A stretch of DNA of 64,000 bases from Phytopythium helicoides (GCA_024867545.1 JANFNE010000018.1:248001-312000); one strand, 5' to 3'. Positions 42,474-55,021 are shown, counted from the stretch's first letter. Notes: generated from the sequence alone by a model not told the origin. Translations and numbers: made by a program.

Positions 42474-42545
42474 GGTCTTATGGTGTAATGGTTAGCACTC
42501 TGGACTTTGAATCCAGCGATCCGGGTTCGAGTCCCGGTAGGACCT
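42474..42545 (+). tRNA. tRNA-Gln (UUG), unit 19
   Basis: 505 bp after its CUG partner. Confidence 0.97.
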
Positions 42546-42851
42546 CATTTATGTCCGGCGTGGTGTGGTGGTGTGAGTCGTATTGGTTGGGTTGGGTGGT
42601 GTGTGAGAAAGTGTGTGTGTTGTGGGTGATTTGGAGTCGGGTGTTTTTGTAGTGTGTATGTGTGTGTGTGTGTGTGTTTAATTGTTGATGTGAGTAGTGA
42701 TATGTGTTGGTGTGTGTTTGTTGTGTGGTAATCGTGTGTTTGGTGGTTTGTATGTTGTAGTTTTGTGGTTTTGTATGTTGTATGTTGTTGTATGTTGTTG
42801 TTTGTGTGTTGTTTGTATGTGTATGTGTGTGTGTTTGTGAGTGTATGTGCT

Positions 42852-42923
42852 GGTCTTATGGTGTAATGGTTAGCACTCTGGACTCTGAATCCAGCGATCC
42901 GGGTTCAAATCCCGGTAGGACCT
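42852..42923 (+). tRNA. tRNA-Gln (CUG), unit 20
   Basis: 883 bp after the previous CUG copy. Confidence 0.97.
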
Positions 42924-43356
42924 CGTTTTCTTTGCTCCTCGTCCTCTTTTTCCTTGCTCTCTTTTATTTTATTATTGCTTGTTCCTTTTTCCTTTTTTCC
43001 TTCTTGCTTCTAGCTTCTAGCTACACGCGCTCCATGACCGGCTCCATTTGTCCAAGAAGAAGAAAACAACAAACAGATGACAAAGACGACGACGATGATT
43101 GTATTTGTGGTTGATTTAGGTTTCTTTCACCGAGTTTGGTATGGCTGCCATCTCCTTGTTGCGGTGATGACGCGTTTGGTTTGGCGGAGGTCGATCTGAT
43201 GGGGTGGTGTATATATAGCTCGTTTTGTGATTGGAAGCACCGCGTGTGTAGGAGGGGTGAGTATAAGGTTGGGAAAGGGAAAAGAGTGTGGAATGTAGTG
43301 TGTGGTATAGTATACATGTGGTGTATAGTGTTCGTGTTGGTTGATCTGGGTTAGGT

Positions 43357-43428
43357 GGTCTTATGGTGTAATGGTTAGCACTCTGGACTTTGAATCCAGC
43401 GATCCGGGTTCGAGTCCCGGTAGGACCT
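43357..43428 (+). tRNA. tRNA-Gln (UUG), unit 20
   Basis: 505 bp after its CUG partner. Confidence 0.97.
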
Positions 43429-43736
43429 CATTTATGTCCGGCGTGGTGTGGTGGTGTGAGTCGTATTGGTTGGGTTGGGTGGTGTGTGAGAAAGTGTGTG
43501 TGTTGTGGGTGATTTGGAGTCGGGTGTTTTTGTAGTGTGTATGTGTGTGTGTGTGTGTGTGTTTAATTGTTGATGTGAGTAGTGATATGTGTTGGTGTGT
43601 GTTTGTTGTGTGGTAATCGTGTGTTTGGTGGTTTGTATGTTGTAGTTTTGTGGTTTTGTATGTTGTATGTTGTTGTATGTTGTTGTTTGTGTGTTGTTTG
43701 TATGTGTATGTGTGTGTGTTTGTGAGTGTATGTGCT

Positions 43737-43808
43737 GGTCTTATGGTGTAATGGTTAGCACTCTGGACTCTGAATCCAGCGATCCGGGTTCAAATCCCGG
43801 TAGGACCT
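43737..43808 (+). tRNA. tRNA-Gln (CUG), unit 21
   Basis: 885 bp after the previous CUG copy. Confidence 0.97.
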
Positions 43809-44261
43809 CGTTTTCTTTGCTCCTCGTCCTCTTTTTCCTTGCTCTCTTTTATTTTATTATTGCTTGTTCCTTTTTCCTTTTTTCCTTCTTGCTTCTAGCT
43901 TCTAGCTACACGCGCTCCATGACCGGCTCCATTTGTCCAAGAAGAAGAAAACAACAAACAGATGACAAAGACGACGACGATGATTGTATTTGTGGTTGAT
44001 TTAGGTTTCTTTCACCGAGTTTGGTATGGCTGCCATCTCCTTGTTGCGGTGATGACGCGTTTGGTTTGGCGGAGGTCGATCTGATGGGGTGGTGTATATA
44101 TAGCTCGTTTTGTGATTGGAAGCACCGCGTGTGTAGGAGGGGTGAGTATAAGGTTGGGAAAGGGAAAAGAGTGTGGAATGTAGTGTGTGTAGTGTGTGTA
44201 GTGTGTGTGGTATAGTATACATGTGGTGTATAGTGTTCGTGTTGGTTGATCTGGGTTAGGT

Positions 44262-44333
44262 GGTCTTATGGTGTAATGGTTAGCACTCTGGACTTTGAAT
44301 CCAGCGATCCGGGTTCGAGTCCCGGTAGGACCT
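44262..44333 (+). tRNA. tRNA-Gln (UUG), unit 21
   Basis: 525 bp after its CUG partner. Confidence 0.97.
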
Positions 44334-44639
44334 CATTTATGTCCGGCGTGGTGTGGTGGTGTGAGTCGTATTGGTTGGGTTGGGTGGTGTGTGAGAAAGT
44401 GTGTGTGTTGTGGGTGATTTGGAGTCGGGTGTTTTTGTAGTGTGTATGTGTGTGTGTGTGTGTGTTTAATTGTTGATGTGAGTAGTGATATGTGTTGGTG
44501 TGTGTTTGTTGTGTGGTAATCGTGTGTTTGGTGGTTTGTATGTTGTAGTTTTGTGGTTTTGTATGTTGTATGTTGTTGTATGTTGTTGTTTGTGTGTTGT
44601 TTGTATGTGTATGTGTGTGTGTTTGTGAGTGTATGTGCT

Positions 44640-44711
44640 GGTCTTATGGTGTAATGGTTAGCACTCTGGACTCTGAATCCAGCGATCCGGGTTCAAATCC
44701 CGGTAGGACCT
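44640..44711 (+). tRNA. tRNA-Gln (CUG), unit 22
   Basis: 903 bp after the previous CUG copy. Confidence 0.97.
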
Positions 44712-45144
44712 CGTTTTCTTTGCTCCTCGTCCTCTTTTTCCTTGCTCTCTTTTATTTTATTATTGCTTGTTCCTTTTTCCTTTTTTCCTTCTTGCTTCTA
44801 GCTTCTAGCTACACGCGCTCCATGACCGGCTCCATTTGTCCAAGAAGAAGAAAACAACAAACAGATGACAAAGACGACGACGATGATTGTATTTGTGGTT
44901 GATTTAGGTTTCTTTCACCGAGTTTGGTATGGCTGCCATCTCCTTGTTGCGGTGATGACGCGTTTGGTTTGGCGGAGGTCGATCTGATGGGGTGGTGTAT
45001 ATATAGCTCGTTTTGTGATTGGAAGCACCGCGTGTGTAGGAGGGGTGAGTATAAGGTTGGGAAAGGGAAAAGAGTGTGGAATGTAGTGTGTGGTATAGTA
45101 TACATGTGGTGTATAGTGTTCGTGTTGGTTGATCTGGGTTAGGT

Positions 45145-45216
45145 GGTCTTATGGTGTAATGGTTAGCACTCTGGACTTTGAATCCAGCGATCCGGGTTCG
45201 AGTCCCGGTAGGACCT
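45145..45216 (+). tRNA. tRNA-Gln (UUG), unit 22
   Basis: 505 bp after its CUG partner. Confidence 0.97.
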
Positions 45217-45324
45217 CATTTATGTCCGGCGTGGTGTGGTGGTGTGAGTCGTATTGGTTGGGTTGGGTGGTGTGTGAGAAAGTGTGTGTGTTGTGGGTGA
45301 TTTGGAGTCGGGTGTTTTTGTAGT

Positions 45325-45356
<32 letters not shown>

Positions 45357-45530
45357 TTAATTGTTGATGTGAGTAGTGATATGTGTTGGTGTGTGTTTGT
45401 TGTGTGGTAATCGTGTGTTTGGTGGTTTGTATGTTGTAGTTTTGTGGTTTTGTATGTTGTATGTTGTTGTATGTTGTTGTTTGTGTGTTGTTTGTATGTG
45501 TATGTGTGTGTGTTTGTGAGTGTATGTGCT

Positions 45531-45602
45531 GGTCTTATGGTGTAATGGTTAGCACTCTGGACTCTGAATCCAGCGATCCGGGTTCAAATCCCGGTAGGAC
45601 CT
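45531..45602 (+). tRNA. tRNA-Gln (CUG), unit 23
   Basis: 891 bp after the previous CUG copy (longer GT tract). Confidence 0.97.
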
Positions 45603-46035
45603 CGTTTTCTTTGCTCCTCGTCCTCTTTTTCCTTGCTCTCTTTTATTTTATTATTGCTTGTTCCTTTTTCCTTTTTTCCTTCTTGCTTCTAGCTTCTAGC
45701 TACACGCGCTCCATGACCGGCTCCATTTGTCCAAGAAGAAGAAAACAACAAACAGATGACAAAGACGACGACGATGATTGTATTTGTGGTTGATTTAGGT
45801 TTCTTTCACCGAGTTTGGTATGGCTGCCATCTCCTTGTTGCGGTGATGACGCGTTTGGTTTGGCGGAGGTCGATCTGATGGGGTGGTGTATATATAGCTC
45901 GTTTTGTGATTGGAAGCACCGCGTGTGTAGGAGGGGTGAGTATAAGGTTGGGAAAGGGAAAAGAGTGTGGAATGTAGTGTGTGGTATAGTATACATGTGG
46001 TGTATAGTGTTCGTGTTGGTTGATCTGGGTTAGGT

Positions 46036-46107
46036 GGTCTTATGGTGTAATGGTTAGCACTCTGGACTTTGAATCCAGCGATCCGGGTTCGAGTCCCGGT
46101 AGGACCT
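46036..46107 (+). tRNA. tRNA-Gln (UUG), unit 23
   Basis: 505 bp after its CUG partner. Confidence 0.97.
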
Positions 46108-46413
46108 CATTTATGTCCGGCGTGGTGTGGTGGTGTGAGTCGTATTGGTTGGGTTGGGTGGTGTGTGAGAAAGTGTGTGTGTTGTGGGTGATTTGGAGTC
46201 GGGTGTTTTTGTAGTGTGTATGTGTGTGTGTGTGTGTGTTTAATTGTTGATGTGAGTAGTGATATGTGTTGGTGTGTGTTTGTTGTGTGGTAATCGTGTG
46301 TTTGGTGGTTTGTATGTTGTAGTTTTGTGGTTTTGTATGTTGTATGTTGTTGTATGTTGTTGTTTGTGTGTTGTTTGTATGTGTATGTGTGTGTGTTTGT
46401 GAGTGTATGTGCT

Positions 46414-46485
46414 GGTCTTATGGTGTAATGGTTAGCACTCTGGACTCTGAATCCAGCGATCCGGGTTCAAATCCCGGTAGGACCT
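46414..46485 (+). tRNA. tRNA-Gln (CUG), unit 24
   Basis: 883 bp after the previous CUG copy. Confidence 0.97.
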
Positions 46486-46918
46486 CGTTTTCTTTGCTCC
46501 TCGTCCTCTTTTTCCTTGCTCTCTTTTATTTTATTATTGCTTGTTCCTTTTTCCTTTTTTCCTTCTTGCTTCTAGCTTCTAGCTACACGCGCTCCATGAC
46601 CGGCTCCATTTGTCCAAGAAGAAGAAAACAACAAACAGATGACAAAGACGACGACGATGATTGTATTTGTGGTTGATTTAGGTTTCTTTCACCGAGTTTG
46701 GTATGGCTGCCATCTCCTTGTTGCGGTGATGACGCGTTTGGTTTGGCGGAGGTCGATCTGATGGGGTGGTGTATATATAGCTCGTTTTGTGATTGGAAGC
46801 ACCGCGTGTGTAGGAGGGGTGAGTATAAGGTTGGGAAAGGGAAAAGAGTGTGGAATGTAGTGTGTGGTATAGTATACATGTGGTGTATAGTGTTCGTGTT
46901 GGTTGATCTGGGTTAGGT

Positions 46919-46990
46919 GGTCTTATGGTGTAATGGTTAGCACTCTGGACTTTGAATCCAGCGATCCGGGTTCGAGTCCCGGTAGGACCT
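46919..46990 (+). tRNA. tRNA-Gln (UUG), unit 24
   Basis: 505 bp after its CUG partner; followed by the longest internal GT tract. Confidence 0.97.
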
Positions 46991-47098
46991 CATTTATGTC
47001 CGGCGTGGTGTGGTGGTGTGAGTCGTATTGGTTGGGTTGGGTGGTGTGTGAGAAAGTGTGTGTGTTGTGGGTGATTTGGAGTCGGGTGTTTTTGTAGT

Positions 47099-47140
<42 letters not shown>

Positions 47141-47312
47141 AATTGTTGATGTGAGTAGTGATATGTGTTGGTGTGTGTTTGTTGTGTGGTAATCGTGTGT
47201 TTGGTGGTTTGTATGTTGTAGTTTTGTGGTTTTGTATGTTGTATGTTGTTGTATGTTGTTGTTTGTGTGTTGTTTGTATGTGTATGTGTGTGTGTTTGTG
47301 AGTGTATGTGCT

Positions 47313-47384
47313 GGTCTTATGGTGTAATGGTTAGCACTCTGGACTCTGAATCCAGCGATCCGGGTTCAAATCCCGGTAGGACCT
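47313..47384 (+). tRNA. tRNA-Gln (CUG), unit 25
   Basis: 899 bp after the previous CUG copy. Confidence 0.97.
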
Positions 47385-47837
47385 CGTTTTCTTTGCTCCT
47401 CGTCCTCTTTTTCCTTGCTCTCTTTTATTTTATTATTGCTTGTTCCTTTTTCCTTTTTTCCTTCTTGCTTCTAGCTTCTAGCTACACGCGCTCCATGACC
47501 GGCTCCATTTGTCCAAGAAGAAGAAAACAACAAACAGATGACAAAGACGACGACGATGATTGTATTTGTGGTTGATTTAGGTTTCTTTCACCGAGTTTGG
47601 TATGGCTGCCATCTCCTTGTTGCGGTGATGACGCGTTTGGTTTGGCGGAGGTCGATCTGATGGGGTGGTGTATATATAGCTCGTTTTGTGATTGGAAGCA
47701 CCGCGTGTGTAGGAGGGGTGAGTATAAGGTTGGGAAAGGGAAAAGAGTGTGGAATGTAGTGTGTGTAGTGTGTGTAGTGTGTGTGGTATAGTATACATGT
47801 GGTGTATAGTGTTCGTGTTGGTTGATCTGGGTTAGGT

Positions 47838-47909
47838 GGTCTTATGGTGTAATGGTTAGCACTCTGGACTTTGAATCCAGCGATCCGGGTTCGAGTCCCG
47901 GTAGGACCT
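47838..47909 (+). tRNA. tRNA-Gln (UUG), unit 25
   Basis: 525 bp after its CUG partner. Confidence 0.97.
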
Positions 47910-48205
47910 CATTTATGTCCGGCGTGGTGTGGTGGTGTGAGTCGTATTGGTTGGGTTGGGTGGTGTGTGAGAAAGTGTGTGTGTTGTGGGTGATTTGGAG
48001 TCGGGTGTTTTTGTAGTGTGTATGTGTGTGTGTGTGTGTGTTTAATTGTTGATGTGAGTAGTGATATGTGTTGGTGTGTGTTTGTTGTGTGGTAATCGTG
48101 TGTTTGGTGGTTTGTATGTTGTAGTTTTGTGGTTTTGTATGTTGTATGTTGTTGTTTGTGTGTTGTTTGTATGTGTATGTGTGTGTGTTTGTGAGTGTAT
48201 GTGCT

Positions 48206-48277
48206 GGTCTTATGGTGTAATGGTTAGCACTCTGGACTCTGAATCCAGCGATCCGGGTTCAAATCCCGGTAGGACCT
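48206..48277 (+). tRNA. tRNA-Gln (CUG), unit 26
   Basis: 893 bp after the previous CUG copy; 10 bp missing from the upstream TTGTATG repeat. Confidence 0.97.
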
Positions 48278-48730
48278 CGTTTTCTTTGCTCCTCGTCCTC
48301 TTTTTCCTTGCTCTCTTTTATTTTATTATTGCTTGTTCCTTTTTCCTTTTTTCCTTCTTGCTTCTAGCTTCTAGCTACACGCGCTCCATGACCGGCTCCA
48401 TTTGTCCAAGAAGAAGAAAACAACAAACAGATGACAAAGACGACGACGATGATTGTATTTGTGGTTGATTTAGGTTTCTTTCACCGAGTTTGGTATGGCT
48501 GCCATCTCCTTGTTGCGGTGATGACGCGTTTGGTTTGGCGGAGGTCGATCTGATGGGGTGGTGTATATATAGCTCGTTTTGTGATTGGAAGCACCGCGTG
48601 TGTAGGAGGGGTGAGTATAAGGTTGGGAAAGGGAAAAGAGTGTGGAATGTAGTGTGTGTAGTGTGTGTAGTGTGTGTGGTATAGTATACATGTGGTGTAT
48701 AGTGTTCGTGTTGGTTGATCTGGGTTAGGT

Positions 48731-48802
48731 GGTCTTATGGTGTAATGGTTAGCACTCTGGACTTTGAATCCAGCGATCCGGGTTCGAGTCCCGGTAGGAC
48801 CT
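48731..48802 (+). tRNA. tRNA-Gln (UUG), unit 26
   Basis: 525 bp after its CUG partner. Confidence 0.97.
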
Positions 48803-49108
48803 CATTTATGTCCGGCGTGGTGTGGTGGTGTGAGTCGTATTGGTTGGGTTGGGTGGTGTGTGAGAAAGTGTGTGTGTTGTGGGTGATTTGGAGTCGGGTG
48901 TTTTTGTAGTGTGTATGTGTGTGTGTGTGTGTGTTTAATTGTTGATGTGAGTAGTGATATGTGTTGGTGTGTGTTTGTTGTGTGGTAATCGTGTGTTTGG
49001 TGGTTTGTATGTTGTAGTTTTGTGGTTTTGTATGTTGTATGTTGTTGTATGTTGTTGTTTGTGTGTTGTTTGTATGTGTATGTGTGTGTGTTTGTGAGTG
49101 TATGTGCT

Positions 49109-49180
49109 GGTCTTATGGTGTAATGGTTAGCACTCTGGACTCTGAATCCAGCGATCCGGGTTCAAATCCCGGTAGGACCT
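49109..49180 (+). tRNA. tRNA-Gln (CUG), unit 27
   Basis: 903 bp after the previous CUG copy. Confidence 0.97.
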
Positions 49181-49633
49181 CGTTTTCTTTGCTCCTCGTC
49201 CTCTTTTTCCTTGCTCTCTTTTATTTTATTATTGCTTGTTCCTTTTTCCTTTTTTCCTTCTTGCTTCTAGCTTCTAGCTACACGCGCTCCATGACCGGCT
49301 CCATTTGTCCAAGAAGAAGAAAACAACAAACAGATGACAAAGACGACGACGATGATTGTATTTGTGGTTGATTTAGGTTTCTTTCACCGAGTTTGGTATG
49401 GCTGCCATCTCCTTGTTGCGGTGATGACGCGTTTGGTTTGGCGGAGGTCGATCTGATGGGGTGGTGTATATATAGCTCGTTTTGTGATTGGAAGCACCGC
49501 GTGTGTAGGAGGGGTGAGTATAAGGTTGGGAAAGGGAAAAGAGTGTGGAATGTAGTGTGTGTAGTGTGTGTAGTGTGTGTGGTATAGTATACATGTGGTG
49601 TATAGTGTTCGTGTTGGTTGATCTGGCTTAGGT

Positions 49634-49705
49634 GGTCTTATGGTGTAATGGTTAGCACTCTGGACTTTGAATCCAGCGATCCGGGTTCGAGTCCCGGTAG
49701 GACCT
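49634..49705 (+). tRNA. tRNA-Gln (UUG), unit 27
   Basis: 525 bp after its CUG partner; G to C change 7 bp upstream, private to this unit. Confidence 0.97.
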
Positions 49706-50001
49706 CATTTATGTCCGGCGTGGTGTGGTGGTGTGAGTCGTATTGGTTGGGTTGGGTGGTGTGTGAGAAAGTGTGTGTGTTGTGGGTGATTTGGAGTCGG
49801 GTGTTTTTGTAGTGTGTATGTGTGTGTGTGTGTGTGTTTAATTGTTGATGTGAGTAGTGATATGTGTTGGTGTGTGTTTGTTGTGTGGTAATCGTGTGTT
49901 TGGTGGTTTGTATGTTGTAGTTTTGTGGTTTTGTATGTTGTATGTTGTTGTTTGTGTGTTGTTTGTATGTGTATGTGTGTGTGTTTGTGAGTGTATGTGC
50001 T

Positions 50002-50073
50002 GGTCTTATGGTGTAATGGTTAGCACTCTGGACTCTGAATCCAGCGATCCGGGTTCAAATCCCGGTAGGACCT
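50002..50073 (+). tRNA. tRNA-Gln (CUG), unit 28
   Basis: 893 bp after the previous CUG copy; carries the upstream 10 bp loss. Confidence 0.97.
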
Positions 50074-50526
50074 CGTTTTCTTTGCTCCTCGTCCTCTTTT
50101 TCCTTGCTCTCTTTTATTTTATTATTGCTTGTTCCTTTTTCCTTTTTTCCTTCTTGCTTCTAGCTTCTAGCTACACGCGCTCCATGACCGGCTCCATTTG
50201 TCCAAGAAGAAGAAAACAACAAACAGATGACAAAGACGACGACGATGATTGTATTTGTGGTTGATTTAGGTTTCTTTCACCGAGTTTGGTATGGCTGCCA
50301 TCTCCTTGTTGCGGTGATGACGCGTTTGGTTTGGCGGAGGTCGATCTGATGGGGTGGTGTATATATAGCTCGTTTTGTGATTGGAAGCACCGCGTGTGTA
50401 GGAGGGGTGAGTATAAGGTTGGGAAAGGGAAAAGAGTGTGGAATGTAGTGTGTGTAGTGTGTGTAGTGTGTGTGGTATAGTATACATGTGGTGTATAGTG
50501 TTCGTGTTGGTTGATCTGGGTTAGGT

Positions 50527-50598
50527 GGTCTTATGGTGTAATGGTTAGCACTCTGGACTTTGAATCCAGCGATCCGGGTTCGAGTCCCGGTAGGACCT
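50527..50598 (+). tRNA. tRNA-Gln (UUG), unit 28
   Basis: 525 bp after its CUG partner. Confidence 0.97.
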
Positions 50599-50706
50599 CA
50601 TTTATGTCCGGCGTGGTGTGGTGGTGTGAGTCGTATTGGTTGGGTTGGGTGGTGTGTGAGAAAGTGTGTGTGTTGTGGGTGATTTGGAGTCGGGTGTTTT
50701 TGTAGT

Positions 50707-50742
<36 letters not shown>

Positions 50743-50914
50743 AATTGTTGATGTGAGTAGTGATATGTGTTGGTGTGTGTTTGTTGTGTGGTAATCGTGT
50801 GTTTGGTGGTTTGTATGTTGTAGTTTTGTGGTTTTGTATGTTGTATGTTGTTGTATGTTGTTGTTTGTGTGTTGTTTGTATGTGTATGTGTGTGTGTTTG
50901 TGAGTGTATGTGCT

Positions 50915-50986
50915 GGTCTTATGGTGTAATGGTTAGCACTCTGGACTCTGAATCCAGCGATCCGGGTTCAAATCCCGGTAGGACCT
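50915..50986 (+). tRNA. tRNA-Gln (CUG), unit 29
   Basis: 913 bp after the previous CUG copy. Confidence 0.97.
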
Positions 50987-51419
50987 CGTTTTCTTTGCTC
51001 CTCGTCCTCTTTTTCCTTGCTCTCTTTTATTTTATTATTGCTTGTTCCTTTTTCCTTTTTTCCTTCTTGCTTCTAGCTTCTAGCTACACGCGCTCCATGA
51101 CCGGCTCCATTTGTCCAAGAAGAAGAAAACAACAAACAGATGACAAAGACGACGACGATGATTGTATTTGTGGTTGATTTAGGTTTCTTTCACCGAGTTT
51201 GGTATGGCTGCCATCTCCTTGTTGCGGTGATGACGCGTTTGGTTTGGCGGAGGTCGATCTGATGGGGTGGTGTATATATAGCTCGTTTTGTGATTGGAAG
51301 CACCGCGTGTGTAGGAGGGGTGAGTATAAGGTTGGGAAAGGGAAAAGAGTGTGGAATGTAGTGTGTGGTATAGTATACATGTGGTGTATAGTGTTCGTGT
51401 TGGTTGATCTGGGTTAGGT

Positions 51420-51491
51420 GGTCTTATGGTGTAATGGTTAGCACTCTGGACTTTGAATCCAGCGATCCGGGTTCGAGTCCCGGTAGGACCT
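51420..51491 (+). tRNA. tRNA-Gln (UUG), unit 29
   Basis: 505 bp after its CUG partner. Confidence 0.97.
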
Positions 51492-51787
51492 CATTTATGT
51501 CCGGCGTGGTGTGGTGGTGTGAGTCGTATTGGTTGGGTTGGGTGGTGTGTGAGAAAGTGTGTGTGTTGTGGGTGATTTGGAGTCGGGTGTTTTTGTAGTG
51601 TGTATGTGTGTGTGTGTGTGTGTTTAATTGTTGATGTGAGTAGTGATATGTGTTGGTGTGTGTTTGTTGTGTGGTAATCGTGTGTTTGGTGGTTTGTATG
51701 TTGTAGTTTTGTGGTTTTGTATGTTGTATGTTGTTGTTTGTGTGTTGTTTGTATGTGTATGTGTGTGTGTTTGTGAGTGTATGTGCT

Positions 51788-51859
51788 GGTCTTATGGTGT
51801 AATGGTTAGCACTCTGGACTCTGAATCCAGCGATCCGGGTTCAAATCCCGGTAGGACCT
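51788..51859 (+). tRNA. tRNA-Gln (CUG), unit 30
   Basis: 873 bp after the previous CUG copy, the shortest step; carries the 10 bp loss. Confidence 0.97.
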
Positions 51860-52292
51860 CGTTTTCTTTGCTCCTCGTCCTCTTTTTCCTTGCTCTCTTT
51901 TATTTTATTATTGCTTGTTCCTTTTTCCTTTTTTCCTTCTTGCTTCTAGCTTCTAGCTACACGCGCTCCATGACCGGCTCCATTTGTCCAAGAAGAAGAA
52001 AACAACAAACAGATGACAAAGACGACGACGATGATTGTATTTGTGGTTGATTTAGGTTTCTTTCACCGAGTTTGGTATGGCTGCCATCTCCTTGTTGCGG
52101 TGATGACGCGTTTGGTTTGGCGGAGGTCGATCTGATGGGGTGGTGTATATATAGCTCGTTTTGTGATTGGAAGCACCGCGTGTGTAGGAGGGGTGAGTAT
52201 AAGGTTGGGAAAGGGAAAAGAGTGTGGAATGTAGTGTGTGGTATAGTATACATGTGGTGTATAGTGTTCGTGTTGGTTGATCTGGGTTAGGT

Positions 52293-52364
52293 GGTCTTAT
52301 GGTGTAATGGTTAGCACTCTGGACTTTGAATCCAGCGATCCGGGTTCGAGTCCCGGTAGGACCT
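52293..52364 (+). tRNA. tRNA-Gln (UUG), unit 30
   Basis: 505 bp after its CUG partner; last unit with GATGACGCG in the spacer. Confidence 0.97.
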
Positions 52365-52676
52365 CATTTATGTCCGGCGTGGTGTGGTGGTGTGAGTCGT
52401 ATTGGTTGGGTTGGGTGGTGTGTGAGAAAGTGTGTGTGTTGTGGGTGATTTGGAGTCGGGTGTTTTTGTAGTGTGTATGTGTGTGTGTGTGTGTGTGTGT
52501 GTTTAATTGTTGATGTGAGTAGTGATATGTGTTGGTGTGTGTTTGTTGTGTGGTAATCGTGTGTTTGGTGGTTTGTATGTTGTAGTTTTGTGGTTTTGTA
52601 TGTTGTATGTTGTTGTATGTTGTTGTTTGTGTGTTGTTTGTATGTGTATGTGTGTGTGTTTGTGAGTGTATGTGCT

Positions 52677-52748
52677 GGTCTTATGGTGTAATGGTTAGCA
52701 CTCTGGACTCTGAATCCAGCGATCCGGGTTCAAATCCCGGTAGGACCT
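52677..52748 (+). tRNA. tRNA-Gln (CUG), unit 31
   Basis: 889 bp after the previous CUG copy. Confidence 0.97.
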
Positions 52749-53181
52749 CGTTTTCTTTGCTCCTCGTCCTCTTTTTCCTTGCTCTCTTTTATTTTATTAT
52801 TGCTTGTTCCTTTTTCCTTTTTTCCTTCTTGCTTCTAGCTTCTAGCTACACGCGCTCCATGACCGGCTCCATTTGTCCAAGAAGAAGAAAACAACAAACA
52901 GATGACAAAGACGACGACGATGATTGTATTTGTGGTTGATTTAGGTTTCTTTCACCGAGTTTGGTATGGCTGCCATCTCCTTGTTGCGGTGATGGCGCGT
53001 TTGGTTTGGCGGAGGTCGATCTGATGGGGTGGTGTATATATAGCTCGTTTTGTGATTGGAAGCACCGCGTGTGTAGGAGGGGTGAGTATAAGGTTGGGAA
53101 AGGGAAAAGAGTGTGGAATGTAGTGTGTGGTATAGTATACATGTGGTGTATAGTGTTCGTGTTGGTTGATCTGGGTTAGGT

Positions 53182-53253
53182 GGTCTTATGGTGTAATGGT
53201 TAGCACTCTGGACTTTGAATCCAGCGATCCGGGTTCGAGTCCCGGTAGGACCT
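53182..53253 (+). tRNA. tRNA-Gln (UUG), unit 31
   Basis: 505 bp after its CUG partner; first unit with GATGGCGCG, kept in all units to the window end. Confidence 0.97.
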
Positions 53254-53565
53254 CATTTATGTCCGGCGTGGTGTGGTGGTGTGAGTCGTATTGGTTGGGT
53301 TGGGTGGTGTGTGAGAAAGTGTGTGTGTTGTGGGTGATTTGGAGTCGGGTGTTTTTGTAGTGTGTATGTGTGTGTGTGTGTGTGTGTGTGTTTAATTGTT
53401 GATGTGAGTAGTGATATGTGTTGGTGTGTGTTTGTTGTGTGGTAATCGTGTGTTTGGTGGTTTGTATGTTGTAGTTTTGTGGTTTTGTATGTTGTATGTT
53501 GTTGTATGTTGTTGTTTGTGTGTTGTTTGTATGTGTATGTGTGTGTGTTTGTGAGTGTATGTGCT

Positions 53566-53637
53566 GGTCTTATGGTGTAATGGTTAGCACTCTGGACTCT
53601 GAATCCAGCGATCCGGGTTCAAATCCCGGTAGGACCT
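53566..53637 (+). tRNA. tRNA-Gln (CUG), unit 32
   Basis: 889 bp after the previous CUG copy. Confidence 0.97.
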
Positions 53638-54070
53638 CGTTTTCTTTGCTCCTCGTCCTCTTTTTCCTTGCTCTCTTTTATTTTATTATTGCTTGTTCCT
53701 TTTTCCTTTTTTCCTTCTTGCTTCTAGCTTCTAGCTACACGCGCTCCATGACCGGCTCCATTTGTCCAAGAAGAAGAAAACAACAAACAGATGACAAAGA
53801 CGACGACGATGATTGTATTTGTGGTTGATTTAGGTTTCTTTCACCGAGTTTGGTATGGCTGCCATCTCCTTGTTGCGGTGATGGCGCGTTTGGTTTGGCG
53901 GAGGTCGATCTGATGGGGTGGTGTATATATAGCTCGTTTTGTGATTGGAAGCACCGCGTGTGTAGGAGGGGTGAGTATAAGGTTGGGAAAGGGAAAAGAG
54001 TGTGGAATGTAGTGTGTGGTATAGTATACATGTGGTGTATAGTGTTCGTGTTGGTTGATCTGGGTTAGGT

Positions 54071-54142
54071 GGTCTTATGGTGTAATGGTTAGCACTCTGG
54101 ACTTTGAATCCAGCGATCCGGGTTCGAGTCCCGGTAGGACCT
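54071..54142 (+). tRNA. tRNA-Gln (UUG), unit 32
   Basis: 505 bp after its CUG partner; first spacer with TTGAGTGG for TTGGGTGG. Confidence 0.97.
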
Positions 54143-54444
54143 CATTTATGTCCGGCGTGGTGTGGTGGTGTGAGTCGTATTGGTTGGGTTGAGTGGTGTG
54201 TGAGAAAGTGTGTGTGTTGTGGGTGATTTGGAGTCGGGTGTTTTTGTAGTGTGTATGTGTGTGTGTGTGTGTGTGTGTGTTTAATTGTTGATGTGAGTAG
54301 TGATATGTGTTGGTGTGTGTTTGTTGTGTGGTAATCGTGTGTTTGGTGGTTTGTATGTTGTAGTTTTGTGGTTTTGTATGTTGTATGTTGTTGTTTGTGT
54401 GTTGTTTGTATGTGTATGTGTGTGTGTTTGTGAGTGTATGTGCT

Positions 54445-54516
54445 GGTCTTATGGTGTAATGGTTAGCACTCTGGACTCTGAATCCAGCGATCCGGGTTCA
54501 AATCCCGGTAGGACCT
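54445..54516 (+). tRNA. tRNA-Gln (CUG), unit 33
   Basis: 879 bp after the previous CUG copy; carries the 10 bp loss. Confidence 0.97.
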
Positions 54517-54949
54517 CGTTTTCTTTGCTCCTCGTCCTCTTTTTCCTTGCTCTCTTTTATTTTATTATTGCTTGTTCCTTTTTCCTTTTTTCCTTCTTGC
54601 TTCTAGCTTCTAGCTACACGCGCTCCATGACCGGCTCCATTTGTCCAAGAAGAAGAAAACAACAAACAGATGACAAAGACGACGACGATGATTGTATTTG
54701 TGGTTGATTTAGGTTTCTTTCACCGAGTTTGGTATGGCTGCCATCTCCTTGTTGCGGTGATGGCGCGTTTGGTTTGGCGGAGGTCGATCTGATGGGGTGG
54801 TGTATATATAGCTCGTTTTGTGATTGGAAGCACCGCGTGTGTAGGAGGGGTGAGTATAAGGTTGGGAAAGGGAAAAGAGTGTGGAATGTAGTGTGTGGTA
54901 TAGTATACATGTGGTGTATAGTGTTCGTGTTGGTTGATCTGGGTTAGGT

Positions 54950-55021
54950 GGTCTTATGGTGTAATGGTTAGCACTCTGGACTTTGAATCCAGCGATCCGG
55001 GTTCGAGTCCCGGTAGGACCT
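54950..55021 (+). tRNA. tRNA-Gln (UUG), unit 33
   Basis: 505 bp after its CUG partner; the following spacer has AATCATG for AATCGTG. Confidence 0.97.
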
